DNA of 17,138 nt from an uncultured Desulfovibrio sp. (GCA_947177645.1 CAMWVJ010000001.1:1-17138); one strand, 5' to 3'. Positions 6,659 to 15,609 are shown, counted from the stretch's first letter. Notes: generated from the letters alone by a model not told the origin. Translations and numbers: made by a program.

Positions 6659-8472
6659 AGCGCCTTCAGCGTTTGCGTCCAGAGGGGAACTTCCTTGCCA
6701 TGGGAAAGCCGGGCCTGCGCGTCACAGAAACGCCGCCGCGCGGCCTGGATGTCCGGGCTTTGCCACCACGAGGCGGCTGCCGGCCAGACCCGCCGCGCCT
6801 GGATGGCTGCCTCCTCCGCCGTGGGGAACCAGATGCCCGCGGCCGCGAGCTCGTCCAGCAGGGCTTCCCCCTCGGGGGTGAGCGGCCAGTGGGCGCGGTT
6901 CCAGTAGAGCACCATGGGCACGTTGGCGGCCATGGCCTCGAGGAGCGAGGTGCCGTGATGATCGAGCACGAGCAGCCGGCAACCGAGCAGCTGCGGCAGA
7001 AGCGGCCCGGTGCAGAGCTTGAGGCGCGGCATGCGCGGCAAAAGCCACGCCGCGTCCTCCAGGCAGCCCGGCAGGGGAAAATACGGGCGGTAGAGCGTGC
7101 GCGATTGCAGCTCGCGCCCCAGCGCCTCGAAGAACCATTCCTTGTCTTCGCGGTACTCCACCAGTTGCAGGGGCGTGGGGTGGGAATCGAGCCTGTAGGC
7201 GAACGCCGCCATTTCCGTGCCCACGAAGAGGAGATTTTCCCCGTCCGCGCCGTGCCAGGCGTTTTCCAGGCGCGCGAGCTGCGGCGAGGGCAAGGGCACG
7301 AAATTGCCGCGCGCCTCGCCGTGGCGTGTCCAGCCCCAGGTGAAGAACACGTCCTGGCTGTATTCCACAAAGGCCGTTTCGCAGGCCACGGCTTCCATGC
7401 CGTAGTTGCCGCCGTGCTGGGCGAAGGCGAGCCTGTGGCCGCGCCCGCGCCAGCGCGCCAGCCGCTCACGGTAAGCCGCATCCTCATAGGCGAGGATGGT
7501 GGCCACGCGCAGCCGGGGCCGTGAGGTGCGCGTGAGCGCGGCCGGGTGCTTGAGCGCGCGCAGGCTCGCCGGGCAGGCGGCCTGGAAGAGCGGCAGCGGG
7601 TCGAGCGGCAGTGGCGGGATGAGGGGCGTGTCTTTTCCCGCCGCGCCGCCGAAGGCCGTTTCAAGATAGAGACTGTGATCCGGCCCGTGGCAGGGATGCA
7701 GCAGGGCCAGCGAAAAGCGCAGGGCCTGCGGCAGGGTCATGCCCTTGAGCCGGGGGAAGGGCAGGGCGAGCAGGAGCGAGCGCACCGTGCGCCTGAGCCA
7801 CTGCCGCAGGGGCGCCTCGCCCGGCCCGCCCCCACCGTCCGGGGTCGTGTCCGCAGGGGCTTGCGCCGTGTCGGCCCTGGCCTCGGGGAAGTGCCGCTTC
7901 CACGCGGATGGCCAGTCCGCCTCAAGAAGGCGCGAGAAGAGCCAGTGGTTGAAGTCCGTGCCGAGGGCGCCGCGCAAGGTGAAGTCGTGCTCGTCGGCGA
8001 AATGGAAATCCATGTCCGCGGGGAGGAGATCCACGCTGAGCTCAAGCTCGCCCCACGCCTCAACCATGGCCCGGGCGCGCAGATGGCGCTCGATGATTTG
8101 GCGCGCCACGTCCACGGCCCAGGGGGCGAGCAGGGTCTGCCAATAGGCCGCCGGAAGCTCCCCGGCATGGGGCGAGAGCCATGCGGCCAGGCGCGGGATG
8201 GCGTCGGCCGCCAGCGCCTGTGCGGCCCGCGCGGCCTCGCGGGCGACGGCGTGGTCGGCCAGGGGCTCGGGCGCGAAGGTGAAGGCCGTTTCCCAGTCCG
8301 GGAAAAATTCTTCCCGGCCGGCAAAGCAGGAAGGGCCCACGGCCAGAACCCGCGCGGGGTCGGCCACGCGCGGCATGGCCCCGAGCACGAGCTCGCGAAA
8401 GGCCGGGCGCGGGGCGTCGGGCTTGTGCGGGGCGGTCGCCTCCGCCGTCAGGGCCGTTCCAGATCCGTCCAC
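6655..8472 (-). CDS. LIC12162-family putative transferase (surface glycan)
   Basis: 605 residues. It resembles the LIC12162 family of putative transferases, known mainly from O-antigen and nonulosonate gene clusters. Family-like landmarks are VLAVGPSCF (42-50), YWQTLLAPWAVD (110-121), the motif AQHGGNYG (351-358), and a C-terminal GT-B-like segment DHHGTSLLEAMAANVPMVLYW (504-524) similar in style to the nucleotide-sugar side of CDP-glycerol or sialyl-type transferases. No signal peptide or membrane helix is evident, so it should act in the cytoplasm. The start is uncertain: the longest frame begins at a GTG overlapping the neuB end by 25 bases, without a strong Shine-Dalgarno; an ATG at codon 33 (8376) just before the conserved region is the alternative. 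Its stop overlaps the Sel1-repeat start. Placed next to neuB, transfer of a nonulosonic acid is a fair hypothesis, but the reaction is not established. Residues about 200-218 are a low-complexity linker. Confidence 0.8.
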   Translation of the reverse strand: MDGSGTALTAEATAPHKPDAPRPAFRELVLGAMPRVADPARVLAVGPSCFAGREEFFPDWETAFTFAPEPLADHAVAREAARAAQALAADAIPRLAAWLSPHAGELPAAYWQTLLAPWAVDVARQIIERHLRARAMVEAWGELELSVDLLPADMDFHFADEHDFTLRGALGTDFNHWLFSRLLEADWPSAWKRHFPEARADTAQAPADTTPDGGGGPGEAPLRQWLRRTVRSLLLALPFPRLKGMTLPQALRFSLALLHPCHGPDHSLYLETAFGGAAGKDTPLIPPLPLDPLPLFQAACPASLRALKHPAALTRTSRPRLRVATILAYEDAAYRERLARWRGRGHRLAFAQHGGNYGMEAVACETAFVEYSQDVFFTWGWTRHGEARGNFVPLPSPQLARLENAWHGADGENLLFVGTEMAAFAYRLDSHPTPLQLVEYREDKEWFFEALGRELQSRTLYRPYFPLPGCLEDAAWLLPRMPRLKLCTGPLLPQLLGCRLLVLDHHGTSLLEAMAANVPMVLYWNRAHWPLTPEGEALLDELAAAGIWFPTAEEAAIQARRVWPAAASWWQSPDIQAARRRFCDAQARLSHGKEVPLWTQTLKAL

Positions 8473-9509
8473 TGGAGCACCGTGTCTTCCGCAAGGTCGC
8501 GCCGGGCCGCCATGCCCACAACCTCGTCATAGCAGCGCGGCGAAATGCCGTGGGCCGGGCGCTTCCACGTGAGGTCGGCGGGCGTGAGCGCGTGGCCGGC
8601 CGGAACGGGTCGGGCCGTCACCAGCGAGCGGCGGGCGTGCTTGCGCGCCGGCTCCTCCTGCGGCAGCGCCCTGACGCCAATTTCGCCCACGCTGGCGAGG
8701 GTCGCGCGCATGCGCCGTAAGAAGAGCTTGAGGTCGTCCTTGTCCATGGCGTGATAATGATCGTTGCCGGGCAGGGTCTTGTCGTGGCTGAAATGCTTTT
8801 CCAGCACGCGCGCGCCGAGCAGGGTGGCGATCTCCAGCGTGTGCATGTCCTTCGGAAGCGTGTGGTCGGAATAGCCGATGGCGTGGCCCGGGAAGATGCG
8901 CCGGAGCGCGGGTATCATGCCCAGGGCCGCGTTTTCGTCCGCCGTGGGATAGTTGAGCACGCAGTGGAGCAGGGCGAGCTTGTTGCCCTTGGCCTCTATC
9001 CACTCCACGGCCTCGGCGATCTCGTGCAGGTGGGCCGCGCCCGTGGAGAGCAGGATGGGCTTTTTGTAGTCGCAGAGGATTTCGATAAAGGGCTTGTTGG
9101 TGATGTCCGAGGAGGAGATCTTGAACACGTCCATGAGGTCGTTCAGAAAGCGCGCCGACTCCACGTCAAAGGGCGTGGAGAGGAAAGCGATGCCCGCCGC
9201 GTCGCAGTGCTTCTTCAGGGCCTCGAACTCGTTTTTCCAGAAGGAGTCGTGGCGCTTGAAAAGCTCGTACTGGCTCTGCGTGGACTCCTTGCTCGTGTCC
9301 CAGTAGGCGGGGGAGTCCTTGGAGGCGAGCGTTTCGGCCTTGTAGGTCTGGAACTTGATGGCGTTGGCGCCGCCCTCGGCGGCCTCGTCGATGAGGCGCC
9401 TGGCGATGTCCATTTTGCCCTCGTGGTTCACGCCGGCCTCGGCGATGACATAGGGCATGGGGATGCGCGTCTCGGGCGCGGGAACGGCGAAGAGTTCTTG
9501 CAGGGTCAT
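8448..9509 (-). CDS. neuB: Nonulosonic acid synthase (sialic/legionaminic/pseudaminic-type, NeuB family)
   Basis: 353 residues: a TIM-barrel NeuB domain (about 15-280) and a C-terminal SAF antifreeze-like domain (about 290-350). The family condenses phosphoenolpyruvate with an N-acetylated hexose (ManNAc or a di-N-acetyl bacillosamine-derived sugar) to form a nine-carbon acid. Visible motifs are AEAGVNHEG (23-31), KFQTY (52-56), STPFD (111-115), LNYPTADEN (185-193), GYSDHT (212-217) and EKHF (237-240). H216 and H239 match the metal-binding histidines of meningococcal NeuB, and R317 in KRP matches its SAF-domain arginine. The substrate cannot be settled from sequence: the segment PGNDHYHAMD (247-256) differs from that of classical NeuB. 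No neuC, neuA or pse/leg genes are in the window, so precursor and CMP-activation steps must be encoded elsewhere. The start is ATG, eight bases after AAGGAG, which overlaps the thrC stop. Confidence 0.92.
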   Translation of the reverse strand: MTLQELFAVPAPETRIPMPYVIAEAGVNHEGKMDIARRLIDEAAEGGANAIKFQTYKAETLASKDSPAYWDTSKESTQSQYELFKRHDSFWKNEFEALKKHCDAAGIAFLSTPFDVESARFLNDLMDVFKISSSDITNKPFIEILCDYKKPILLSTGAAHLHEIAEAVEWIEAKGNKLALLHCVLNYPTADENAALGMIPALRRIFPGHAIGYSDHTLPKDMHTLEIATLLGARVLEKHFSHDKTLPGNDHYHAMDKDDLKLFLRRMRATLASVGEIGVRALPQEEPARKHARRSLVTARPVPAGHALTPADLTWKRPAHGISPRCYDEVVGMAARRDLAEDTVLQWTDLERP

Positions 9510-9517
9510 GGTGTTTG

Positions 9518-9524
9518 CTCCTTA
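9518..9524 (-). promoter_or_regulatory. neuB ribosome binding site fused to the thrC stop codon
   Basis: TAAGGAG on the minus strand contains the thrC TAA stop and the neuB Shine-Dalgarno AAGGAG, eight bases before the neuB ATG. It has the same geometry as the rplM/rpsI junction. It ties neuB translation to thrC. Confidence 0.8.
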
Positions 9525-10976
9525 ATCACGCGGGCGCAGCCCCAGGCGCCTGGCCACGGCCTCGGCGCCGAGGCGCGCGAAGCTCGCCACGTCGCGGCCC
9601 TCGCGCTCCGTGGGCTGAAGCAAAAGCTCGGGCCGGTTGGCGAGCGCCGGGTCGGGCGTGACGCCGTATTCCGGCGGAAAGCCGTTGTTGAAATACATGT
9701 CCTGGAAGCCCGCGAACTTGAGGCTGTGCGCCGTGGAATCGAGCACCGCGCGCTCGTCCTTGTCCACAAGGCCCGCTGCCAGCGCCACGCGCAGGGCCGC
9801 CAGGCATTCGCCGCCCTGGGTGCAGGCGATATGGCCGTGGCGGTTGGCCGCGATCATGGCGTCCATGATCTCCTGCTCGGTGACGCGCACCACCTGGAAG
9901 GCGCGGTCCGCGCCCGCGCCGAAGGCGTCGGAGTAGCGCTTCGCCAGCGCCCGCACCCGCGGGAAGGAGACGGGATTGCCGATCATGGCCGCCTGGGCCA
10001 CGCTGGGCTGCACGTCAACCGGGCGCCACACGCGCTCGGCCTCGGGCGCGGCGTAGTAGCGCCACACCGGGTCGGCATGCTCGGACTGGACGCCGAAGAT
10101 GCGCGGGAGACTGGTGATGATGCCCAATTCGCGCAGCTTGAGCAGGCCCGACATGATGGCCGTGATGTTGCCGGCATTGCCCACGGGCACGAAGAGGCAG
10201 AGCCCGGCCACGTCCCAGCCGCAGCGCTGCGCGACCTCGCAGGCGTAACTCTCCTGCCCGAGGATGCGCCAGCTGTTCTTGGAGTTGAGCAGCGCCACGC
10301 GGTAATGCTCCGCAAGGATCTCCACCACCTTCATGCAGTCATCGAACACGCCGGGCAGCTCCAGCACGATGGCGCCGCTGCCGAGGGGCTGGGAAAGCTG
10401 CTGCGGGGTGACGCGCCCGTGCGGGAGGAGCACCACGGAGGTGAGCGGCGGCCCCACATAGGCAGCGTAGAGCGCGGCCGCAGCCGAGGTGTCGCCCGTG
10501 GAGGCGCAGACCGTGAGCACTTCGTCCCAGTCATGGCGCCGGCAGAGCCATTTCAGATAGCTGAAGGCGCAGGCCATGCCGCGGTCCTTGAAGGAGGCGC
10601 TGGGGTTCTGGCCGTCGTTCTTGAAGGCGAAGTGGCAGCCCACCTCTGCCTGGAAGCGCGGGGCCGCGTCCACCAGCGGGGTCTGGCCCTCGCCGAGATA
10701 GACGATGTCCTCCTCGTCGAGCACCGGGGCGAGCAGTTCATAAAAGCGGAAGATACCGCGCAGGGCCGTCACGCGCGTGGACGCGCGGGCGTCGAAGAGG
10801 GCGCGCCATTCCGCGCCGGGGCGCTTTTTCAGCTCGTCGAAATCGAGGTCGTGCAGCAGAAAGACCCCGCCGCAGCGGGGGCAGGTATAGAGCAGGTCGT
10901 CCGCGGGGTAGCGGGCGCCGCAGTCAAGGCAGACATATTCGAGGCGTCCGCGCCAGGCGGGGAAAGTGTCGGTCAT
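9522..10976 (-). CDS. thrC: Threonine synthase with N-terminal zinc ribbon
   Basis: 484-residue PLP enzyme that converts O-phospho-L-homoserine to threonine. An N-terminal zinc ribbon has C16, C19, C32 and C35 (two CxxC pairs), seen in archaeal-type and some bacterial threonine synthases. The fold-type II PLP core shows K130 in SASFKDRG, ASTGDTSAA (158-166) and the phosphate-binding VGNAGN (265-270). It is longer than the B. subtilis-type enzyme (about 350 residues), with extra sequence after about residue 390. The ATG at 10976 is chosen because AAGGAG lies six bases before it; an in-frame GTG at 10991 would place the ribosome site inside the gene. No hom or thrB is adjacent. It is first in the thrC-neuB-transferase-Sel1 operon, with its own predicted promoter, and its product feeds the ilvA reaction. 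Confidence 0.93.
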   Translation of the reverse strand: MTDTFPAWRGRLEYVCLDCGARYPADDLLYTCPRCGGVFLLHDLDFDELKKRPGAEWRALFDARASTRVTALRGIFRFYELLAPVLDEEDIVYLGEGQTPLVDAAPRFQAEVGCHFAFKNDGQNPSASFKDRGMACAFSYLKWLCRRHDWDEVLTVCASTGDTSAAAALYAAYVGPPLTSVVLLPHGRVTPQQLSQPLGSGAIVLELPGVFDDCMKVVEILAEHYRVALLNSKNSWRILGQESYACEVAQRCGWDVAGLCLFVPVGNAGNITAIMSGLLKLRELGIITSLPRIFGVQSEHADPVWRYYAAPEAERVWRPVDVQPSVAQAAMIGNPVSFPRVRALAKRYSDAFGAGADRAFQVVRVTEQEIMDAMIAANRHGHIACTQGGECLAALRVALAAGLVDKDERAVLDSTAHSLKFAGFQDMYFNNGFPPEYGVTPDPALANRPELLLQPTEREGRDVASFARLGAEAVARRLGLRPRD

Positions 10977-10982
10977 GGGAGG

Positions 10983-10988
10983 CTCCTT
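10983..10988 (-). promoter_or_regulatory. thrC ribosome binding site (decides the start)
   Basis: AAGGAG on the minus strand lies six bases before the ATG at 10976. It would be inside the coding sequence if the in-frame GTG at 10991 were used, so it rules out the longer form. Confidence 0.8.
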
Positions 10989-11013
10989 CACGCGCGGGTG
11001 GCGCGGCAGGGCA

Positions 11014-11042
11014 GTTGTAGCCCGCGGCCGCGCCTTTGTCGA
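11014..11042 (-). promoter_or_regulatory. Predicted sigma-70 promoter of the thrC-neuB operon
   Basis: On the minus strand a -35 TCGACA (11042-11037) is followed by exactly 17 bases and a -10 TACAAC (11019-11014). Transcription would begin near 11007, about 30 bases before thrC. It sits in the 99-base gap after plsY, the largest gap in this gene block, so thrC onwards could be expressed independently of ilvD-RNB-plsY. Confidence 0.5.
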
Positions 11043-11075
11043 GCGCGGGGAAGCCCCCCCACGGGTGCCCGGGCC

Positions 11076-11678
11076 TCAGCGCCCGGCCTTGCCCTTGAGC
11101 CAGGGCTTTTCCGTGCCGGCGCGCAGGCGGCCGATATTCTCCCGGTGCTTCACGAACACGATGACGCAGAGGCAGAGGGAGAGCGGCAGCCACTGCCACG
11201 CGCCCGCAATGGCGAGGAAGACCGGCAGCGACGCGAGCAGGGAGAGCGAGCCCAGGGACACGAAGCCGCTGCGCCAGATGACGAGCATGCACAGCGCGCA
11301 GGAGCCGAGCAGGGGCCAGAAGGCCAGCGGCAAAAAGACGCCGATGCTCGTGGCCACGGCCTTGCCGCCCTTGAGGCGCATGAAGCAGGAAAACACATGC
11401 CCGAGCACCGCGGCCACGGCCACGAGGCTCACGAAGTGCGGCGCGGGGCTGATGAACCTGAGCGCGATCCACACCGGCACCGCACCCTTGAGCACATCGC
11501 AGGCCAGCGTGGCCACGCCGTAGCCGAAGCCGCAGAGTCGCGACACATTGGTGGCGCCGGTGCTTTTGCTTCCGTCCTTGCGCGGGTCGATGCCGCAGCA
11601 GGTTTTGGCGATGACCACGCCCCACGGCACGGAGCCGAGCACATAGGCGAACAGTATCCAGCAGGCTTTGACGAGCAT
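11076..11678 (-). CDS. plsY: Glycerol-3-phosphate acyltransferase PlsY
   Basis: 200-residue polytopic membrane protein that transfers the acyl group from acyl-phosphate to glycerol-3-phosphate, giving lysophosphatidic acid, the first step of phospholipid synthesis. It shows the three PlsY motif regions: GSVPWG (15-20), [12 protein letters not shown] (36-47), and [18 protein letters not shown] (93-110), followed by the C-terminal HRENIGRL (178-185). Several hydrophobic segments (about 3-25, 52-75, 83-100, 111-133, 142-176) fit the multi-pass topology. The second motif reads GSKS where GSGN is usual. The start ATG has a strong AAGGAGG six bases upstream. It lies 35 bases after the RNB exoribonuclease gene and is probably co-transcribed with it. 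The phosphate acyltransferase partner plsX is not in the window. Confidence 0.95.
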   Translation of the reverse strand: MLVKACWILFAYVLGSVPWGVVIAKTCCGIDPRKDGSKSTGATNVSRLCGFGYGVATLACDVLKGAVPVWIALRFISPAPHFVSLVAVAAVLGHVFSCFMRLKGGKAVATSIGVFLPLAFWPLLGSCALCMLVIWRSGFVSLGSLSLLASLPVFLAIAGAWQWLPLSLCLCVIVFVKHRENIGRLRAGTEKPWLKGKAGR

Positions 11679-11713
11679 GGCGTCCTCCTTCAGGGGGGCG
11701 TGGGTCTGGCGGC

Positions 11714-13840
11714 TCAGGCGGGGGACATGTCCTCGTCCGCCGGGGCCACCTCAAGGATCTGGATCTCGTTGTAGAGCGGTTGCACCTTGCCGAGGCGCAC
11801 CTGTACGCGCATCCCCGGCGCAGCGCGTTCGTCAAAGAGCTTGCGCCGCCCGCGCACGATGAGGCCCTGCTCCGGCAGGTTCACGGTGGCGAAGGCTTCG
11901 TTTTCCTCGGTGATGACCCCGGGCCACCATACCTTGTCGCCCTGCTGGCGGAAATAGAGCAATTTCCAATAGCGCGGGCGGAAGCGCTGCACCTGCGAGG
12001 CACCCTCGAGAGCGGGCGAGACCTGCTCCAGCAGCGCGGCGAGGGCTTCCGCGTCCCAGCGCGGCTCGCCCGTGGCGAGCATGTGCAGGGCCTGGGCCTC
12101 GTTGACCAGATCCGGGTAACGCCTGAGCGGCGAGGTCACGGGCGCGTAGCGCGGGAGCGCCAGGGCCGCGTGCGGCCGTGGCGTGACCTCCAGCGTGGAG
12201 GGGATGAGCGCGCGCAGGATGCGGGCCATGTCTTCCGGCTCTGTCCAGATGCCCGCGTATTCGCGCGGCACGGCCACGTCCTGCGTGCGGTGCAACAGGG
12301 GCACATGGTTGGCCGCGCCCCACTCGGCAAGGGCCGAACTTGCGAGGATCATGAGTTCTTGGACGAGCAGTTGCGCGTCCGCCGCGGGCTCGGGGCAAAA
12401 GAGGCGCACCGTGGTGTCCCATCCCTCGCCTTCAAGGGCGAGCTGCGGCTCGGGCCGCTCCATGACCACGGCGCCGGCGGCTATGCGCGCGGCCTGGCGG
12501 GCACGGGCGAGTGCTACGCCCATGCGCAGTTGCGCGGCATGGGGCGCGGCGGGATTGTCCGCCTCCGCCGCATTGTCGAGTACGGCCTGGGCGTCGGAAT
12601 AGGCGAGGTTGGCCGCAAGGCGTGCCCGGGCCGCGAAGAAGCGGCATTCGCCAACGGTGCCGTCATTGTCCACGGCCGCGCGCACGCAAAAGGCCGGCCG
12701 TTCCTCCCCGGCGCGGAGCGACCACGCATCCGTGCCCAGGCGCTCGGGCAGCATGTGGCAGTCGCCCTCGGGGAGGTAGATGCTCGTGGCGCGATGCAGC
12801 ACAGCCTTGTCGAGCGCGGAGCCGAAGGGCCACGAGGCCGCCGGGCAGGCGAGGGCCACGGTCACGTCCCAGCCGCCGGGCCTTTCCTCCACATAGAAGG
12901 CGTCGTCCACGTCGCGCGTGGTGGCGCTGTCGATGCTGATGAAGGGGAGCTCGCAGGGGGGCAGCTCCGGCCCGGCGCCGGCCGCGAGCTGAGCCACCTC
13001 GGGGGCGAAGGGCTGCCACCAGGTATCGCCGGCGTCATAGCCCGCGCGGTCGAGCCAGAAATCATGGTGCGGCGGAAGCTCGCCCCAGGCCATGAGCAGC
13101 TGGAGCGGCAAATGCGGCACGTCCGGCAGGCCCTTGGCGAGCAGGCGCCAGAGGGCGTCGTCCTCCTGCGTCTCCGGGTCGATCATGCGCGCCCGCAAAA
13201 GGGCCTTGAGCCGGTCGGCCACTTCCGGCGCGGGCCACGGCACGCCCTCGGCGGCGTACGCGCCCTCGCCCTGGGGCGCAAGCGCCTTGCGGCCGCTGGC
13301 CACCTCCCAGAGCAGGCGCAAAAAGGCCGCGCCCCCGGCCACGAGGGCTTCGCGCTCCTCCCGGGCCTTCTGCTCGGCAAGCCGCCGCTCCACCGTTTCG
13401 GCGTCATAGACCTGGAAGTCCGGCGGCTGGAAGCGGAAACGGCTCTTGCAGGCGAGGAGCGCGCGGCCGTAGGCCGCCACCTCGTCCGGGCCCGGGGCCG
13501 TCTCCATGAGCTCGGCGAACCATCGCGCCGGCGCGGCCTCCACCTCGCCCTGCGCCAGCTCCCAAAGCTCGTCCACGGGCACGGCGGCCGCAAGCTGCTC
13601 GCGCCGGGCCTTGTGGGCCTCGAGCAGGCGCGCCATCTCGCCCTTGCCGGGCGCCCCCTCATGGAGCGGCCCGAGCCACGGCAGCACGCGCGCCGAGGTG
13701 AGCCGCGTCTCGCGGCGATTGGGCAGGAAGAGGCGCAGCTTGCCGCCCGCCTCTTCCATCACCATGGCTATCTGGACGGCATTGCCCTCCAGATACTCCA
13801 CTATGCAGCCCGGCGCCGGGTAGCGCACGCTCTCCTGCAT
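11714..13840 (-). CDS. RNase II/R-family (RNB) exoribonuclease
   Basis: 708 residues from the ATG at 13840; a TTG two codons earlier is the alternative start. Below, numbering counts from that TTG (subtract 2 for the ATG form). The catalytic RNB domain spans about 300-590. It keeps all four magnesium-binding aspartates in [13 protein letters not shown] (D306, D312, D314, D315), matching E. coli RNase II D201, D207, D209 and D210, and the [12 protein letters not shown] segment (571-582) holding the catalytic arginine. The family degrades single-stranded RNA 3' to 5'. The N-terminal 300 residues do not show the two cold-shock domains of RNase R. An SH3-like start ([10 protein letters not shown], then a [23 protein letters not shown] segment) resembles cyanobacterial or plastid RNB enzymes instead. 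The C-terminal 100 residues may be a degenerate S1/OB domain (about 632-700). It follows ilvD by 14 bases with no strong Shine-Dalgarno, so coupled translation is likely. I leave the symbol blank because rnb versus rnr cannot be decided. Confidence 0.87.
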   Translation of the reverse strand: MQESVRYPAPGCIVEYLEGNAVQIAMVMEEAGGKLRLFLPNRRETRLTSARVLPWLGPLHEGAPGKGEMARLLEAHKARREQLAAAVPVDELWELAQGEVEAAPARWFAELMETAPGPDEVAAYGRALLACKSRFRFQPPDFQVYDAETVERRLAEQKAREEREALVAGGAAFLRLLWEVASGRKALAPQGEGAYAAEGVPWPAPEVADRLKALLRARMIDPETQEDDALWRLLAKGLPDVPHLPLQLLMAWGELPPHHDFWLDRAGYDAGDTWWQPFAPEVAQLAAGAGPELPPCELPFISIDSATTRDVDDAFYVEERPGGWDVTVALACPAASWPFGSALDKAVLHRATSIYLPEGDCHMLPERLGTDAWSLRAGEERPAFCVRAAVDNDGTVGECRFFAARARLAANLAYSDAQAVLDNAAEADNPAAPHAAQLRMGVALARARQAARIAAGAVVMERPEPQLALEGEGWDTTVRLFCPEPAADAQLLVQELMILASSALAEWGAANHVPLLHRTQDVAVPREYAGIWTEPEDMARILRALIPSTLEVTPRPHAALALPRYAPVTSPLRRYPDLVNEAQALHMLATGEPRWDAEALAALLEQVSPALEGASQVQRFRPRYWKLLYFRQQGDKVWWPGVITEENEAFATVNLPEQGLIVRGRRKLFDERAAPGMRVQVRLGKVQPLYNEIQILEVAPADEDMSPA

Positions 13841-13854
13841 GGCCAAGCCAGCGC

Positions 13855-15537
13855 TCAGATTTCCTTGTAGCGGCCGCCCGTGGCCGCGGAACTCACAAGC
13901 CTGGCGTAGCGCCTAAGCACCGGGTAAGGGCTTTTCTTTTCAGGATGTTTCAGCTCCCCGCGGCGCCGCTCAAGCTCCGCCTCGTCCACCAGAAGCTCGA
14001 GCTTGCGGCCCGGGATGTCGATGCTGATGACATCGCCTTCGCGCACCAGCGCGATGGGCCCGCCGTCCGCGGCTTCGGGCGAGATGTGGCCGATGGCCGC
14101 GCCGTTGGTGCCGCCGGAGAAGCGCCCGTCGGTGAGCAGGGCCACGTCCTTGCCGAGGCCCATGCCGGTGATGGCCGCGGTGGGCGAGAGCATCTCGCGC
14201 ATGCCCGGGCCGCCACGCGGCCCCTCGTAGCGGATGACCACGGCGTCCCCGGCCTTGATCATGCCGTCGAGGATGGCGTGCATGGCGTCCTCCTCGGAGT
14301 CGAAGACGCGCGCCGTGACCTCGCGGCGCATCATCTCGGGCGCCACGGCCGACTGCTTGACCACGGCCCCCTGCGGCGCCAGGTTGCCGCGCAGGATGGC
14401 GATGCCGCCCTCGCGCGAATAGGCCTTGTCCACGGTGTGGATGACCTCCTCGTCGAGGATGCGGGCATGGCGCTCACGCAGGTTTTCGCCCACGGTCTTG
14501 CCGGTGACGGTCATGCAGTTCTCGTGGATGAGGCCGAGCTTGTCGAGCTCGCTCATGACCGCCGGGATGCCGCCCGCATTGTCGAGATCCACCATGAAAT
14601 GCTTGCCCGCGGGCGAGAGCTTGCAGAGATTGGGGCTCTTGCGGCTCACCTCATCGAAGACCTCGAGGCCCATGTCGAGCCCGGCCTCGCCGAAGACCGC
14701 CGGGAGATGGAGCACGGTATTGGTGGAACAGCCGAGGGCCATGTCCACGGCCACGGCGTTGGCCACGGCGTCGGGCGTCACGATGTCGCGCGGGCGGATA
14801 TCGTTCTGCAAAAGCTCCATGACCTTCATGCCCGCGGTCTTGGCGAGGCGGATGCGCGCCGCGCTCACGGCCGGGATGGTGCCGTTGCCGGGCAGCGCCA
14901 CGCCGATGGTCTCGGCGAGGCAGTTCATGGAATTGGCGGTGAACATGCCCGCGCAGGCGCCGCAGCCCGGGCAGGCGCGCTCGCTCATGACCTCAAGCCC
15001 CTCCTCGTCGAGCTCGCCCGCACGCACCTTGCCCACGGCCTCGAACACGGTGATGAGGTCGCCGCGCTTGCCGGGCGCGAGGTTCCCGGGCAGCATGGGC
15101 CCGCCGGAAATGAGGATGGAGGGCAGGTTGAGGCGCAGCATGGCCATGAGCATGCCGGGCACGGTCTTGTCGCAGTTGGGGATGAAGACGAGAGCGTCAA
15201 AGGCGTGCGCGCGGGCCATGATCTCGATGGAATCGGCGATGAACTCGCGCGAGGGGAGCGAAAAGCGCATCCCCTCGTGGTTCATGGCGATGCCGTCGCA
15301 GACCGCGATGGCCGGAAATTCCAGGGGCGTGCCGCCCGCGAGGCGCACGCCGGCCTTGACAGCGTCGGCGAGGGCGCCGAGGTGCAGGTGCCCGGGCACG
15401 ATCTCGCTCGCGGCGTTGACGATGCCCACGAAGGGGCGGTCCATCTCTTCGCGCGTCAAGCCCAGCGCGTAGAGCAGGGAACGGTGGGGGGCCTTTTCCA
15501 GACCGCGCTTCATGCGGCTGCTGACTTCGTCCTTCAT
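13855..15537 (-). CDS. ilvD: Dihydroxy-acid dehydratase
   Basis: 560-residue iron-sulfur enzyme that dehydrates 2,3-dihydroxy-isovalerate and 2,3-dihydroxy-3-methylvalerate to the 2-oxo acids of the valine and isoleucine pathways. Visible landmarks are EIVPGHLHL (45-53), [13 protein letters not shown] (78-90), the family signature around CDKTVPGM (122-129), [17 protein letters not shown] (190-206), and [19 protein letters not shown] (471-489). Candidate cluster cysteines are C122, C192/C195 and possibly C80; K124 follows the metal-binding D123. The oxygen-sensitive cluster of this family suits an anaerobe. The start ATG follows AAGGAATAGCCG. It heads the block ilvD-RNB-plsY and is divergent from the unknown gene at 15739. 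The leader from the predicted promoter (about 65 nt) encodes no branched-chain-rich peptide, so classical attenuation is not evident. Confidence 0.97.
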   Translation of the reverse strand: MKDEVSSRMKRGLEKAPHRSLLYALGLTREEMDRPFVGIVNAASEIVPGHLHLGALADAVKAGVRLAGGTPLEFPAIAVCDGIAMNHEGMRFSLPSREFIADSIEIMARAHAFDALVFIPNCDKTVPGMLMAMLRLNLPSILISGGPMLPGNLAPGKRGDLITVFEAVGKVRAGELDEEGLEVMSERACPGCGACAGMFTANSMNCLAETIGVALPGNGTIPAVSAARIRLAKTAGMKVMELLQNDIRPRDIVTPDAVANAVAVDMALGCSTNTVLHLPAVFGEAGLDMGLEVFDEVSRKSPNLCKLSPAGKHFMVDLDNAGGIPAVMSELDKLGLIHENCMTVTGKTVGENLRERHARILDEEVIHTVDKAYSREGGIAILRGNLAPQGAVVKQSAVAPEMMRREVTARVFDSEEDAMHAILDGMIKAGDAVVIRYEGPRGGPGMREMLSPTAAITGMGLGKDVALLTDGRFSGGTNGAAIGHISPEAADGGPIALVREGDVISIDIPGRKLELLVDEAELERRRGELKHPEKKSPYPVLRRYARLVSSAATGGRYKEI

Positions 15538-15609
15538 CGGCTATTCCTTGGCTGCACCGGCGTTGGCGGCGGCAGGGCCGCGCCTTCCGGCGATGGGAGT
15601 TCGGCCCCG

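Noticed and set aside
8751..11774. A 1007-codon plus-strand open frame
   Set aside because: It lies antisense to neuB, thrC and plsY, which are certain. Long antisense frames are common in high-GC DNA because stop codons are rare in the mirrored wobble frame. The translation is low-complexity (H, G, A, R, E rich) with no known motif.
11780..13870. A 696-codon plus-strand open frame
   Set aside because: Antisense to the RNB exoribonuclease, whose catalytic motifs are intact; treated as a GC shadow.
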